A stretch of DNA of 64,000 bases from Mycobacterium sp. ACS1612 (GCF_001667505.1 NZ_LZHZ01000025.1:1-64000), one strand, 5' to 3'; positions 17,204 to 28,026 are shown, counted from the first letter of the stretch. Numbers and translations: made by a program. Notes: generated from the sequence alone by a model not told the origin.

Positions 17204-17908
17204 CTAGCGGGCCCGGCCGAGCCGCCACTTGGTCTTCTTCGGCGTCTGGTAGAGGTCATGTGTCCAGGCCTCCATCATGTCCTCGGCCTCACCGGTGACG
17301 GGGTTGTTCGTCACCTGCCATCCAAGGCTCTCGATGTGCGCTGTGCACCACCGGATCAACGAGCCGTCCGCACCGATCTCCTGCGCCAGCAGCACCCGCT
17401 CGTCGGAACCCAGCTTGTCGCTGAAGGCGTCCATACAGTTCTTGACCCGCCAGTAGGGGACGGCGCCGTCGAACTGTCGGCACAGATCCAGCAGTTCCTT
17501 GCGAGCCTGCGCGAGGAAAGGCGTCAGCGGTGTCTCTTCGGCGTCGCCGTGCACCTGGGCCGGCACATCGGCGGGCGGGGTGTCTTCGGGTCCTGCCAAC
17601 GCGCGGTATTTGATACGCAGCTCTTCCAGTTCCGCCGTGGCGGTCTCGGCTCTCTCGCGCCACCATCTGAGGTGGTACTCGACCAACTTCGACTCACAGG
17701 CCGCGCAGACCGGTGCCGGCGGCCCGGCCGCCGGATCCAGCGGGGTCGGATTCGCGACAGCGGCCCCGCAGAGCGCCTGGTCATCGCGGCGGTTCAGATA
17801 ATCCTGGTGGTGCACTACCGACGACGAGGTTTCCCGCAGATAGGTGTGGGGTGGTTCCACAAGGCGAACGTAGTCGACGGGTGCCACGACTCTCACCGGT
17901 TCTGTCAA
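17204..17908 (-). CDS. Conserved hypothetical with Cys cluster
   Basis: 234 aa, no family recognised. A probable zinc-binding cluster includes ALCGAA (Cys47) and PVCAACESK (about 77-85). Residues 85-110 are strongly charged and helical, possibly a coiled coil. The C-terminal third (WRVKNCMDAFSDKL, RWCTAHIESLGWQVTN) looks globular. There is no signal peptide or membrane segment. It may be a cytoplasmic nucleic-acid or protein-binding factor; function unknown. It lies between the LLM gene pair and the LysM esterase, all on the minus strand but with separate spacing. Confidence 0.7.
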   Translation of the reverse strand: MTEPVRVVAPVDYVRLVEPPHTYLRETSSSVVHHQDYLNRRDDQALCGAAVANPTPLDPAAGPPAPVCAACESKLVEYHLRWWRERAETATAELEELRIKYRALAGPEDTPPADVPAQVHGDAEETPLTPFLAQARKELLDLCRQFDGAVPYWRVKNCMDAFSDKLGSDERVLLAQEIGADGSLIRWCTAHIESLGWQVTNNPVTGEAEDMMEAWTHDLYQTPKKTKWRLGRAR

Positions 17909-17942
17909 ATGTCCAGTGGCTCAACCTGATCCGAATGGCTGG

Positions 17943-19319
17943 TCAGGGTTGTATCGACGCGGGGGGACCTGGCGCCACGCCGGCGGCCGCAGGTCGCAGG
18001 CGCGCGATGATGCCGTCGAGGTCGAGGCGGAACATGTCCGGCCGGAAGATGTGGCCACCCGGCACCTCGTGCGGCTCATGCGGGATGCCGGCCGCCCTCA
18101 GCCGGTCGCGGAACTCCCGCTGACCGGCGAGCACCTGCGTCTCGTTGACGCTGTCGAACCAGTTGAGCGGATCCGGACTGGTGCCTGCGACCAGGAAGAT
18201 CCGCTTGTTGCGGTAGCTGTCGATGCGCTCGATCGGGTTGTCGGCGCTGACCCGCGCCTGGTCCCACAGGGGCGCGCCGTAGACCGTGCCGCCGGCCAGG
18301 TCCAGGACCGCCGAGGTGATGTTGGCCCAGTGCACCACCAGGCCGAAGTCGCGCCGCAGGCTCGCCGGGCCGGAGTGCGAGCTGACCGACGCGAAGTGGC
18401 CGTAGTACTTGGCCGCGTACTTGAGCGCGCCGAACCCGCCCATCGAGAACCCGCCGACCGCGCGCCCGTCGTACTCGGCGTATGTGCGGAAATTCGCCTC
18501 GATCCAGGGCAGCAGTTGGGCGATGTGGAACGTCTCCCAGTTCCGCGGGCCGACGAACGAGGTGACCGGATTGGAGTACCAGCCTGCCTGCCCGCCGTCG
18601 GGCATCACGACGATGATCGGCTTACCGGCTGTCAGCTCGCGGATCCCGAGGAAATCGAACTGGCGGAAGTCGGCCGCGCCGCCGTGGAACATGTAGAGGA
18701 CGGGATAGGTACGTCCGCTGGTGCGGTAGTCGTCGGGCAGCAGGACGTTGACGCCGGGGTTCCAGCCGATCGCCGCGGTCTGGAACCGGTAGTACCACAG
18801 CCGGGGATCGTTCTCGTTGCGGTCGACGATGCGTAATCCGAACCCGTCGCTGCGGCCGACGAAGATCACCAGCTTGTGCCCGACGTTGATGACGGCGGGG
18901 TCGGCGATCCCGTTGACAGCGGCGATCAGCGGATAGAACGCGGTGTCCCCGTAGAAGCGCAACGCCAAGGCGGACAACGTGTCGCCGGGCGCAACGGTGT
19001 ACCTGGTGATGTCCGGGATGATGAGTTGCTGACCAGCGTTGAGGGGGCCCGACTCGGCGATGCCGGTGGCGTCTGCGATCAACTTGTCCAGTTCGGCGTC
19101 ACCGTAGAACCTCGACGCCAACTCCGGCAGCGTGTCCCCCGTAGCCACCGAGTACCTGGTGAAGTCGGGCATCACGAGTCGTTGCCCCACGTTGATCAAA
19201 TTCGGATTCGGGATGCCGCTGGCGGTGGCGATCAGCCGGTACAGATTCGCGTCGCCGTAATAGCGCAATGCCAAGGACGACAACGTTTCCCCGGCGACAA
19301 CCGCGTGTGTTCTGACCAT
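17943..19319 (-). CDS. Triple-LysM / antigen-85-like esterase fusion
   Basis: 458 aa from ATG 19319 (AGAGAGAG ribosome site); the longer frame upstream is Ser/His/Gln-rich and unlike coding sequence. Three LysM repeats come first (about 2-46, 51-96, 101-146), each with GETLSSLALRYYGD, GDTLPELASRFYGD or GDTLSALALRFYGD. An alpha/beta-hydrolase domain follows: GGQAGWYSNP at about 238, nucleophile motif GGFSMGGFGALKYA at about 290 and PGGHIFRPDMF near 420 with the probable catalytic His. The fold resembles esterase D/antigen 85. LysM would anchor it to peptidoglycan, but no signal peptide is visible, so export would need a non-classical route or it is cytoplasmic. It is divergent from a peptidoglycan amidase gene. 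Confidence 0.85.
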   Translation of the reverse strand: MVRTHAVVAGETLSSLALRYYGDANLYRLIATASGIPNPNLINVGQRLVMPDFTRYSVATGDTLPELASRFYGDAELDKLIADATGIAESGPLNAGQQLIIPDITRYTVAPGDTLSALALRFYGDTAFYPLIAAVNGIADPAVINVGHKLVIFVGRSDGFGLRIVDRNENDPRLWYYRFQTAAIGWNPGVNVLLPDDYRTSGRTYPVLYMFHGGAADFRQFDFLGIRELTAGKPIIVVMPDGGQAGWYSNPVTSFVGPRNWETFHIAQLLPWIEANFRTYAEYDGRAVGGFSMGGFGALKYAAKYYGHFASVSSHSGPASLRRDFGLVVHWANITSAVLDLAGGTVYGAPLWDQARVSADNPIERIDSYRNKRIFLVAGTSPDPLNWFDSVNETQVLAGQREFRDRLRAAGIPHEPHEVPGGHIFRPDMFRLDLDGIIARLRPAAAGVAPGPPASIQP

Positions 19320-19711
19320 TGATTCGCTCTCTCTGTGGCACTGGCTCTGGCACTCGAGGTGGTGCTGTCGCGATTCGCTGTGAAGCAATCCGTGGCACTC
19401 GAACTGACCGAAATCCTATCCGGAAACTGCGACACCGTCGGCGATTCGGCGGTTACGCCGTTGAGTGATCTTGATTTCGGATGTCCGGAGCGACCATCGG
19501 CAATGTTTCGCCGACTCAGCAACTTTCGGGAACAGGCACGGCTGCCATGACTGCGACTGTGCCGGCGACGTTTGCCTCGTCGGCGACAGCTAACCATCGC
19601 AAAGTTGTCGAAACGATTGAGGCACAGCATCTTTCTCGGGTATCCCTGCGCGCGGTGCCTGTCCGATACGCTCGCCGTTGAGGCCGGTGTGTTGTCCAAG
19701 AAGGGAAATCG
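19320..19711. other. Divergent intergenic region LysM-esterase/amidase
   Basis: About 390 bp with no supported gene. A GGGTAT hexamer at 19638-19643 preceded 18 nt earlier by GATTG loosely resembles a SigF-type promoter for the amidase; the -35 match is weak. Confidence 0.35.
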
Positions 19712-20578
19712 GTGGCTCAGACAGGACCGTGGACCGGCGACCCGGTGTGGCTCGCCGACGTGCTACGCGCCGAAAATGTCCGGCTCGTCGAGTATCCGGG
19801 GTGGCGCGATCGCGGGCACGGCGACTTCAAGGACATCCGCGGCGTCATGGTGCACCACACCGGATCCGACACCGCGAGCGCGGCGTCCATCGCCAACGGC
19901 AGACCGGACCTGCCCGGCCCGTTGTCGCAACTGCATCTCGCGCGTGACGGCACGGTGACCGTCGTCGCGGTCGGTGTCGCATGGCACGCCGGTGTCGGCA
20001 TGTACCCGTGGCTGCCGACCAACATGGGCAACTGGCACATGATCGGCATCGAATGCGCCAACAGCGGAACCAGCCCGACCGCGCCGCACCGCACCAACTG
20101 GCCGGACGCACAGTACGACGCCCTGGTGCGTTGTTGCGCCGCCATCAATCGCCGGCTGGCACAGAACTCCAGTCGGACCATCGGTCACAAGGAGTACGCG
20201 GGCCGTTCACAGGGCAAATGGGATCCGGGCGCGATCAACATGGACCTGCTGCGCGGCGACGTGCAGATCCAGATCGGTGCGATCGACAAGCCGGCGCCCA
20301 CGCCGAGACCCCCGGTGCCGGTCGGCGAGTACGCCCACGTCCTGCTGTTCCGCGGTTCCGAGGGGCCGCAAGTCGCGCAGTTGCAGCGTCAACTCAAGGA
20401 GGACTACGCGGCGTACGCCGGACACCTCGTCGTCGACGGAATCTACGGCCCGCAGACCGAGGCTGCGGTCAGGGAGTTTCAGCGCCGCACCCGTGGCTTG
20501 AAGGTCGACGGCGTCGTCGGTCCGCTCACCGCGGCCGCCATGAAGCTGCGGCTGGTGCCGCCGGTGCAGGCAGCCTGA
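19712..20578 (+). CDS. N-acetylmuramoyl-L-alanine amidase (Amidase_2) with PG_binding_1 domain
   Basis: 288 aa, GTG start after AAGGGA. The amidase-2 zinc site is seen as GVMVHHTGSDT (about 44-54), GVAWHAGVGMYPW (about 87-99) and IGHKEYAGRSQGKWDPG (about 156-172). A Pro-rich linker (PTPRPPVPVG) leads to a C-terminal peptidoglycan-binding domain with LLFRGSEGPQVAQLQRQL and DGIYGPQTEAAVREFQ (about 213-285). It cleaves the amide between muramic acid and stem peptide; the layout is phage-lysin-like. No signal peptide is seen, and no holin or phage genes are nearby, so it is read as a domesticated chromosomal hydrolase, as in other mycobacteria. Confidence 0.9.
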   Translation: MAQTGPWTGDPVWLADVLRAENVRLVEYPGWRDRGHGDFKDIRGVMVHHTGSDTASAASIANGRPDLPGPLSQLHLARDGTVTVVAVGVAWHAGVGMYPWLPTNMGNWHMIGIECANSGTSPTAPHRTNWPDAQYDALVRCCAAINRRLAQNSSRTIGHKEYAGRSQGKWDPGAINMDLLRGDVQIQIGAIDKPAPTPRPPVPVGEYAHVLLFRGSEGPQVAQLQRQLKEDYAAYAGHLVVDGIYGPQTEAAVREFQRRTRGLKVDGVVGPLTAAAMKLRLVPPVQAA

Positions 20579-20579
20579 C

Positions 20580-21101
20580 TCACCACCAGTAGTGCGGGTA
20601 CTTCGCCCGGTTGATCTTGTTGCCCACCACGCCCACGGCGACCAGAATGGTTGCCGCCGTGCTGATGAGGAGCACGAATTCCCAACGCGGTATGGCAGGT
20701 GCCACGCCGATCATCGCGGTCGCCGCCGCGGGGGAATGCGGCATCCGGATCAGCTTCATCACACCCAGGGCCAGCGCACCGGCAAGCGCGCCACCCCACA
20801 GCGCGTTGACGCCGACCGCACCGACGAGCACTCCGACGATCGCGGACGCCATGTGACCGCCGATCACATTGCGCGGTTGGGAAAGCGGGAAGTGTGCACC
20901 ACCGATGACCAACGCCATGCTGGCCGCCAAAGGCGGAATCAGCCACGGCTCGCGGGTCAACGCGGTCAGCGCGGCCACGATGCCCAGCGCCACCAGACTG
21001 ACGACTGTCTCGACAACGATGACGACGAATCCCTGCCTTGGCGGCGCTGAACTCGCATACCAGGGCGAACTGGTCGGGGCTGGCGCCTCGGCCTGCGTCA
21101 C
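20580..21101 (-). CDS. HPP-family integral membrane protein
   Basis: 173 aa from GTG 21101, chosen because GGGAGG lies 5 nt upstream; a TTG at 21122 is weaker. Four to five membrane segments: about 27-47, 53-72, 80-100 and 135-158. The HPP family signature is present as MPHSPAAATAMIGV, where the usual His-Pro-Pro reads His-Ser-Pro. Family members are membrane proteins of uncertain role, one plant member being linked to nitrite transport. It converges with the amidase gene, leaving 1 bp between the stops. Confidence 0.8.
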   Translation of the reverse strand: MTQAEAPAPTSSPWYASSAPPRQGFVVIVVETVVSLVALGIVAALTALTREPWLIPPLAASMALVIGGAHFPLSQPRNVIGGHMASAIVGVLVGAVGVNALWGGALAGALALGVMKLIRMPHSPAAATAMIGVAPAIPRWEFVLLISTAATILVAVGVVGNKINRAKYPHYWW

Positions 21102-21224
21102 GGAAACCTCCCGAATGGTCAAGCCGTCCTGGAGAAAGTTAGGTTGCCGGTTTACCTGTCCGCAACAATCCCGCGATTCACGCTAGTTATCAAGTGGCGC
21201 AACGGATGTCGACAGCGTTTGCGG

Positions 21225-21557
21225 TTACCTTCCGGCAGTTGATTCACGGGGGTTATCGCCCCTTGTCGTGGCGACAAACCGGCGATCTTGCGCCTGCTCG
21301 GCGCTGGTAGCCCACTCGGCGAGCAACTCTTCGAACTCGTCGTCTAGCGATTTCCGGTTCCGCTTGCCAACCCGGGCGACCTCGGCGATCAGCGCGACGG
21401 TTGCGAACTGCGCGGCCCCCAGCGCCAGCAGTGGCCACACCGCGCCCGCTGCCACGACCATGCCCACCCGACCGGCGCGCCCCTGAGCGGTCAGCGGCAG
21501 GCCGATCGACGTGACGGCCCAGCCGATCACGTAGCAGTACAGAACTGTGTGGGTCAC
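21225..21557 (-). CDS. Small membrane protein with charged C-terminus
   Basis: 110 aa from GTG 21557 with AAGGAG 9 nt upstream; the open frame extends farther but lacks coding character. Two hydrophobic segments (about 3-25 and 32-60) are followed by a basic/acidic cytoplasmic tail (GKRNRKSLDDEFEELLAEW). No named family recognised. It is divergent from the DUF4185 gene and may share its promoter region. Confidence 0.65.
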   Translation of the reverse strand: MTHTVLYCYVIGWAVTSIGLPLTAQGRAGRVGMVVAAGAVWPLLALGAAQFATVALIAEVARVGKRNRKSLDDEFEELLAEWATSAEQAQDRRFVATTRGDNPRESTAGR

Positions 21558-21772
21558 TCTTCGGCTCCTTGAGCGGGGCCGGTCTGGCCTCGTGCTGCCC
21601 AGTGTGGAACCGGCTCCTTGGCAGATCCTTGGGGACTGCCAAGCTCGTTTGCTGAAGAGATGGATCGCAAAACCGCTGATGCGTTGAATTTCTGCCGTTT
21701 TCGCACATTCGTTCCCCGCGGATGCGAGAGTGGCGCTGGGTCGGGGATGCATCAGAAGTAATTAGGGGAGCA

Positions 21773-23791
21773 ATGGGTGCATCCGCGTATGTAGGCCGCG
21801 TTGGCGGGCTGGCCGTGGCTCTGGGGGTGGGCGTGGCCGTAGCTACTGGTAATGGCGTTGCCTCGGCGAGTCCGTCGACGACGGGTTCGTCGCCATCGGA
21901 TACGTCGACGTCGGCCGATACGTCGGCGCCTGCCAAGACGTCGACCACGGAATCGAGCACCAAGGTCGACACCGACGGCCTCGAACCGAAGGGGCAGGTG
22001 GAGCCGACGCCCGCCGCCGAACCTGAAACCAAGGCGGCGGGGTCCGAAGCGGACGACGTCGACGATGCGAAGGATGCGCCGCCGACACGCAAATCGCACA
22101 AACCCAAGAATGTCCAAATACGCATCGCGAAGAAGCCGGCCACCGACCTCACGAAAAAGTCGTCGGTCAGCGAGGCGCCGCCCACGTCGGCCCTCGCCAC
22201 CACTGCCCCGGTCAGCGACACCAGCGATGAGCAGCCGGTCGTGCAGCGAACCATGGCGGCCCCCGAGCCCGTCACATTCACAGACGTCGCGGTGGTCGCG
22301 ATTCAGGAAGTCCGGCCCAAGGTCGCAACTACTTCGCGGCCGTCGTTCGTGCAGCGCGCGGTGTCCAGCATCGTCTCTCAGGTGTTGTCCGCTGTCGGTC
22401 TCGGCTCGCTGGCGTCGAACGCCCCGGGCGGTCCGAGTTGGTCGCCACTGGGACTGGCGCTGCTCGCACTGGGGGCGCGCCGAGAAACGGAGCAGACGCT
22501 CGCGGCCGTGCGGACGACGAGCACCGGAACGCCGGCGGCCGCGTTGGCGCTTGTCCCGACCGCGGCGGTGACGTCGGAGCCCGCCACCACGCGGACTCCC
22601 GTGGCAGTCAGCGGCAACACCCAATTCATCGAGTTTGTCACTGGCGCAGGCAATTTGAACGATACGCAGAAGCGTTTCGGCATCGGGGGAACCGACCTGG
22701 GCATCATGTGGGACAACGGGATCGCAGACGATCCGGCCACCGAAGTCAACGAGCACCAGGTGTTGATCGCATTCGGTGACACGTTCAGCAGCAGCTTCCC
22801 GGTTCGCTCAGGTATCTGGCGGATGAACACGCTGTTCCGCAGCACGGATACGACGCTGTCCAACGGCATGTACATCCCCGACGGGATTCCGCATGACCCG
22901 GGGATGTACAGCGGTTCACCGATGAGCGACCCCAACTTCTCGCGGGAGATCATCGGGCACCCCCGGTATGCCATCGGACCGGAGGTGACGATCATTCCGA
23001 CCGCCGCGATCTCGGTGCCCGGTGCGGGCGCCAACGGCGCGACGCGGCAGTACATCAGCTTCATGTCCGTCAGGTCCTGGGACACCCCGGGAAGCTGGAC
23101 GACGAACTACTCGGGGATCGCGTATTCCGATGACAACGGCCAGAATTGGCGATCCGAACTGGTGCCGTCGTCGTCGATCCGCACGGCCGCATCCGGTCGC
23201 TCGACGGTGCCGTACGTCTCGGGGAACCAGAATTTCCAGCAGAACGCATTCGTCAAACCGCCTGCGGGCTCGCAGGAAGCCGCCGAGGGCTGGGTCTACA
23301 TGTACGGCACGCCGTCGGGCCGTAACGGCACGGTGTACGTGTCGCGGGTGAACCAGTACCAGATCATGGACCAGACGAAGTATCAGTACTGGAACGGGTC
23401 ATCATGGGTGGCGAACAAGCCGTCGGCGGCCAAGCCGATCTTGCCGGGGACCACCACCAGTTTCTACGGCTTCTTCAAGTCGACGACATATCCCAGCGCC
23501 GGTGAGATGTCGGTGCAGTACAACCCCTACTTGAAGAAGTACGTGATGCTCTACGCCGACAAGAACAACAACGTCGTGATGCGCACATCGAATACGCCGC
23601 AAGGGACATGGTCGGCGCCGACGGCGCTGGTGACGTCGACGAAGGTGCCGGGCTTGTACGCGCCGATGATCCATCCGTGGTCCGGCACCGCCGATCTGCC
23701 GCAGTCGGAAAGCCAATACCTGTATTGGAACCTGTCGACGTGGGGTGACTACCAAGTGAGGCTGATGCGCACGGACCTGACCAAGGTTTGA
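21773..23791 (+). CDS. Exported DUF4185 protein with Ser/Thr/Pro linker
   Basis: 672 aa from ATG 21773, which is preceded by AGGGGAG at ideal spacing; an ATG at 21722 is rejected. Residues 1-31 are a signal peptide (GLAVALGVGVAVATG core, ASA end). Residues 32-260 are low-complexity Ser/Thr/Asp/Lys/Pro, like a wall-spanning linker. The C-terminal domain (about 285-670) is DUF4185: FGIGGTDLGIMWDNG, IAFGDTFSS, RSTDTTLSNGM and repeated beta blades such as YMYGTPSGRNG. It resembles a five-bladed sugar-active propeller fold, but activity is unproved. It is 66 bp upstream of an antigen-85-like gene on the same strand. Confidence 0.85.
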   Translation: MGASAYVGRVGGLAVALGVGVAVATGNGVASASPSTTGSSPSDTSTSADTSAPAKTSTTESSTKVDTDGLEPKGQVEPTPAAEPETKAAGSEADDVDDAKDAPPTRKSHKPKNVQIRIAKKPATDLTKKSSVSEAPPTSALATTAPVSDTSDEQPVVQRTMAAPEPVTFTDVAVVAIQEVRPKVATTSRPSFVQRAVSSIVSQVLSAVGLGSLASNAPGGPSWSPLGLALLALGARRETEQTLAAVRTTSTGTPAAALALVPTAAVTSEPATTRTPVAVSGNTQFIEFVTGAGNLNDTQKRFGIGGTDLGIMWDNGIADDPATEVNEHQVLIAFGDTFSSSFPVRSGIWRMNTLFRSTDTTLSNGMYIPDGIPHDPGMYSGSPMSDPNFSREIIGHPRYAIGPEVTIIPTAAISVPGAGANGATRQYISFMSVRSWDTPGSWTTNYSGIAYSDDNGQNWRSELVPSSSIRTAASGRSTVPYVSGNQNFQQNAFVKPPAGSQEAAEGWVYMYGTPSGRNGTVYVSRVNQYQIMDQTKYQYWNGSSWVANKPSAAKPILPGTTTSFYGFFKSTTYPSAGEMSVQYNPYLKKYVMLYADKNNNVVMRTSNTPQGTWSAPTALVTSTKVPGLYAPMIHPWSGTADLPQSESQYLYWNLSTWGDYQVRLMRTDLTKV

Positions 23792-23845
23792 TAACAAGCC
23801 GGTCAACCGGAGCGCGTCGGCGGCGCCACGCCGCTATCCCGCTGC

Positions 23846-25649
<1,804 letters not shown>

Positions 25650-25653
<4 letters not shown>

Positions 25654-25889
25654 ACCTCCATCATGACGACTGCGGTCACCCGTCGCTGCCGCTGCCCGCC
25701 GTTTTCGCCGGGCTCGTCGCCGTTGCTGATGAAGATGGCGATGAAGTCGCCGATGAAGCTACCCGCGGTGCTCGGGATCACGGGCAGCGCCAGCGTCGCG
25801 GGCGCGCCGTCGCCGGTCGGCGGAACCAGGGCTGAGCCGATCAGCCGCGAACCGACAGGACGCTCAAAAAGAAATCTGCCGCAAGTCAT
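25650..25889 (-). CDS. Short protein with PGRS-leader-like motif, probably truncated
   Basis: 79 aa, stop overlapping the DUF427 ATG by 4 bp. Residues about 45-65 (GDFIAIFISNGDEPGENGG) nearly repeat the stretch KVYISNGEEPGENGG that opens the glycine-rich part of the large PGRS protein at 56.1-58.0 kb; the DNA is also alike over about 38 bp (25689-25726 against 57259-57296). Here the sequence ends after GGQRQRRVTAVV instead of running into glycine repeats, so this is best read as a truncated or decayed relative, or a short regulator-like leader. No good ribosome site is seen. Confidence 0.45.
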
Positions 25890-26107
25890 TTCGGACGCTT
25901 GTCAACTTCAGTGCGGATGGGAAGCGAAAGAGCGGACCGGTTTCACCGGCCTGCGCCGGCTGCGGAGTCGATGGCGTCCGTTTCCGCGACGACGAGTACG
26001 CAGTACTCTTCGCCGGGTCCTTCCCCTCCCGCAGGTCAACGCTCGCAGCGAGTTCCCAGGTTCGTAGCGATCGGTACGGTCGTCGTCCGCGCACCTAGAG
26101 TGGGGGA

Positions 26108-26293
26108 ATGCGCATTGCCACCGCCGTCATCGGCGTCGTCGTTTTATTGTTCGGCACGCTGTGGGCGTTGCAGGGTTTCGGCGTCGTCGGCGGCAGCCCG
26201 ATGAGCAACACCACGACATGGTCGATCATCGGGCCGATCGTCGCGCTGATCGGGATCGCACTGGTCGTGGGTGCGCTGCGCCGCCGCAAATAG
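26108..26293 (+). CDS. Two-helix small membrane protein
   Basis: 61 aa. Two membrane segments, about 5-25 (IGVVVLLFGTLWALQGFG) and 36-55 (IIGPIVALIGIALVVGAL), joined by a short loop with NTTTW, and a basic RRRK end facing the cytoplasm. GGGGG lies immediately upstream and a TAGAGT hexamer ends 6 nt before the ATG, so leaderless initiation is also possible. Such proteins are common in mycobacteria; role unknown. Confidence 0.7.
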   Translation: MRIATAVIGVVVLLFGTLWALQGFGVVGGSPMSNTTTWSIIGPIVALIGIALVVGALRRRK

Positions 26294-26442
26294 CGTGTCT
26301 GACCTGCGATAAAGCCGCGGGTTGGGCGTTACAGTGCCAGCGGGCGCCGCGCAGGTGATCGCCGCCGTGGCCAACGGCTTCGCCTTCCGTGCGATCAACC
26401 GCCGACAGGTTAGTAGCCGTCGATCCAAGCTCTTGTTTGCAG

Positions 26443-27894
26443 CTAGTTGGTGGCCTCGACAGCGGTAGCGGCGCCCACAGCTGGAACCGCGCGCGTGCTG
26501 AAATACCGTGACCGGCAGAGGATTACGTAGAGCAGGGCCGGCACAACCAAACCCACCAGCCACGACAGGTCGAACCCGATTGCCGTGGCGATCGGTCCCG
26601 TCCAGAACGTGGTCGATATGAAGGGCGCCAGGGCCAGGCAACCGACGCCGTAGGCGATCAGTCCGGGCCCGTTGAACTTCCCGTAGCGGCCCTCTGGTTC
26701 GAACAGGTCGGCGATGTCGTATTGACCGCGGCTGATCAGGTAGAAGTCGGCCAAGTTGATCGCCGACCACGGCACCAGGAATGTGATCAGGAAGAAGATG
26801 AAGTCCTCGTAGGACGAGATGAGATCTTCGGCGACGAGCGTCGCACCCACGGTGCCGATCATCCCGAGGACCAGCATGAAGCCGACGCGAAATCCGCGGG
26901 TGACGCGCAAGGTGCGCATGAAGCTGGTGAGGATCGTCAAGGTGGACATGGCGGCGCCGTAGATGTTCAGCGCGTCGATGTTGACCACCCCGACGATCAG
27001 CACCACAAGCGCGAGGATTCGAAGCCAACCGCCCGCGGTGTCGGCCGACGCTGACAGCGCTTCCACGATGGAGAGCTTGCTGTAGGCGATCTGGAGCGCG
27101 GCGCCCAACGTCATGATCCAGATTCCGGCGGCGGCGATGCCGATGTACGTGTACCAGAAGGTGGCCCGATGGCTCGTGCCCGCCGGTAGGTAGCGCGAAT
27201 AGTCGGCGACATAGGGGCCGTAGGTGATGTGATAGGCGGCCACGACGCCGAGGATGAAAAAGAAACCGGTGACCGAAAACCCGCCGTGGGCCACCGCGCG
27301 CGTCCCGCTGCCCGGCCAGTGCGTGGCCAACACGATCGTCAGAACGCCGAAGGTCGCGATGAACAGCGGCGTGATCACCTTGGCGACCTTGTGCAGCACG
27401 TCGTAGCCGAAGATGACCAGGACCACCGACGCCAACGACGTGGTGAAGATCCCGAATCTTGTGCTCACACCCAACAATTCGGACATCGCCTGAGCGGCCA
27501 ACACGGCCCCTCCGCCGAAGAACCCGAGATACATCGCCACGACGACCAGCATCGGGATGTTGGCGCCAAAGAAGCCGAACTGGGCGCGGCTTTGAATCAT
27601 CTGAGGAAGTCCGAGGACGGGCCCTTGGGCTGAGTGGTATGCGACGAACACCGCACCGATCAGCGTGCCGACCGCGATGGCCACGACACACCACAACAGG
27701 CTCAGGTCGGTGAGGATGGCCAGCGAACCGGTGAGCAGCGTGACGCCCATGGCGTTGGCGCCGAACCAGAGGCTGGCAAGGCTGCGGGGGTGACCGTGGC
27801 GCTCATCGTGCGGGATGAAGTCGACACTGCGCGATTCGAGGAGTGGACGAGGCGAGGTGGTGTCTGGCGCGCCGGCGGGGACAGTGCCACTCAT
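26443..27894 (-). CDS. NCS1-family nucleobase/hydantoin/allantoin-type permease
   Basis: 483 aa from ATG 27894 (GGAG upstream; a start at 27927 lacks support). About 12 membrane helices. The NCS1 signature region appears as SLASLWFGANAMGVTLLTG near residue 40, with RAQFGFFGANIPML (about 104-117), GPYVADYSRYLP (about 228-239) and a loop after helix 8 containing NIYGAAMS. It is a proton- or sodium-coupled importer for purines, pyrimidines, hydantoins, allantoin, thiamine or similar. It is divergent from the LysR gene with 132 bp between, containing a strong dyad, and opposite a catabolic gene set, so it probably imports that pathway's substrate. Confidence 0.9.
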   Translation of the reverse strand: MSGTVPAGAPDTTSPRPLLESRSVDFIPHDERHGHPRSLASLWFGANAMGVTLLTGSLAILTDLSLLWCVVAIAVGTLIGAVFVAYHSAQGPVLGLPQMIQSRAQFGFFGANIPMLVVVAMYLGFFGGGAVLAAQAMSELLGVSTRFGIFTTSLASVVLVIFGYDVLHKVAKVITPLFIATFGVLTIVLATHWPGSGTRAVAHGGFSVTGFFFILGVVAAYHITYGPYVADYSRYLPAGTSHRATFWYTYIGIAAAGIWIMTLGAALQIAYSKLSIVEALSASADTAGGWLRILALVVLIVGVVNIDALNIYGAAMSTLTILTSFMRTLRVTRGFRVGFMLVLGMIGTVGATLVAEDLISSYEDFIFFLITFLVPWSAINLADFYLISRGQYDIADLFEPEGRYGKFNGPGLIAYGVGCLALAPFISTTFWTGPIATAIGFDLSWLVGLVVPALLYVILCRSRYFSTRAVPAVGAATAVEATN

Positions 27895-27972
27895 CGTTGG
27901 TCTCCAATCCATTTCGCATCGCTGCACCGTGGGGAAAGCGTGCGCCTCGTCACACCATTGGTCAAACGCATG

Positions 27973-28005
27973 TTTTCGATCATCTGCATGCGAAAATCAG
28001 ATGAT
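27973..28005. promoter_or_regulatory. Interleaved inverted repeats, probable LysR operator
   Basis: Two overlapping dyads: TTTTCG (27973-27978)/CGAAAA (27991-27996) and ATCATCTG (27979-27986)/CAGATGAT (27998-28005), the latter with an 11-bp spacer. They lie between the permease and LysR starts, the usual place for an autoregulated LysR site controlling both directions. Confidence 0.6.
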
Positions 28006-28026
28006 GAGTGGAATGCCGGGGACGCG

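Noticed and set aside
17916..18836. Plus-strand frame of about 300 codons over the LysM esterase
   Set aside because: Antisense shadow of a gene with clear LysM and hydrolase motifs.
19712..20578. Prophage lysin interpretation of the amidase
   Set aside because: No holin, terminase, capsid or integrase genes nearby; similar amidases are ordinary chromosomal genes in mycobacteria.
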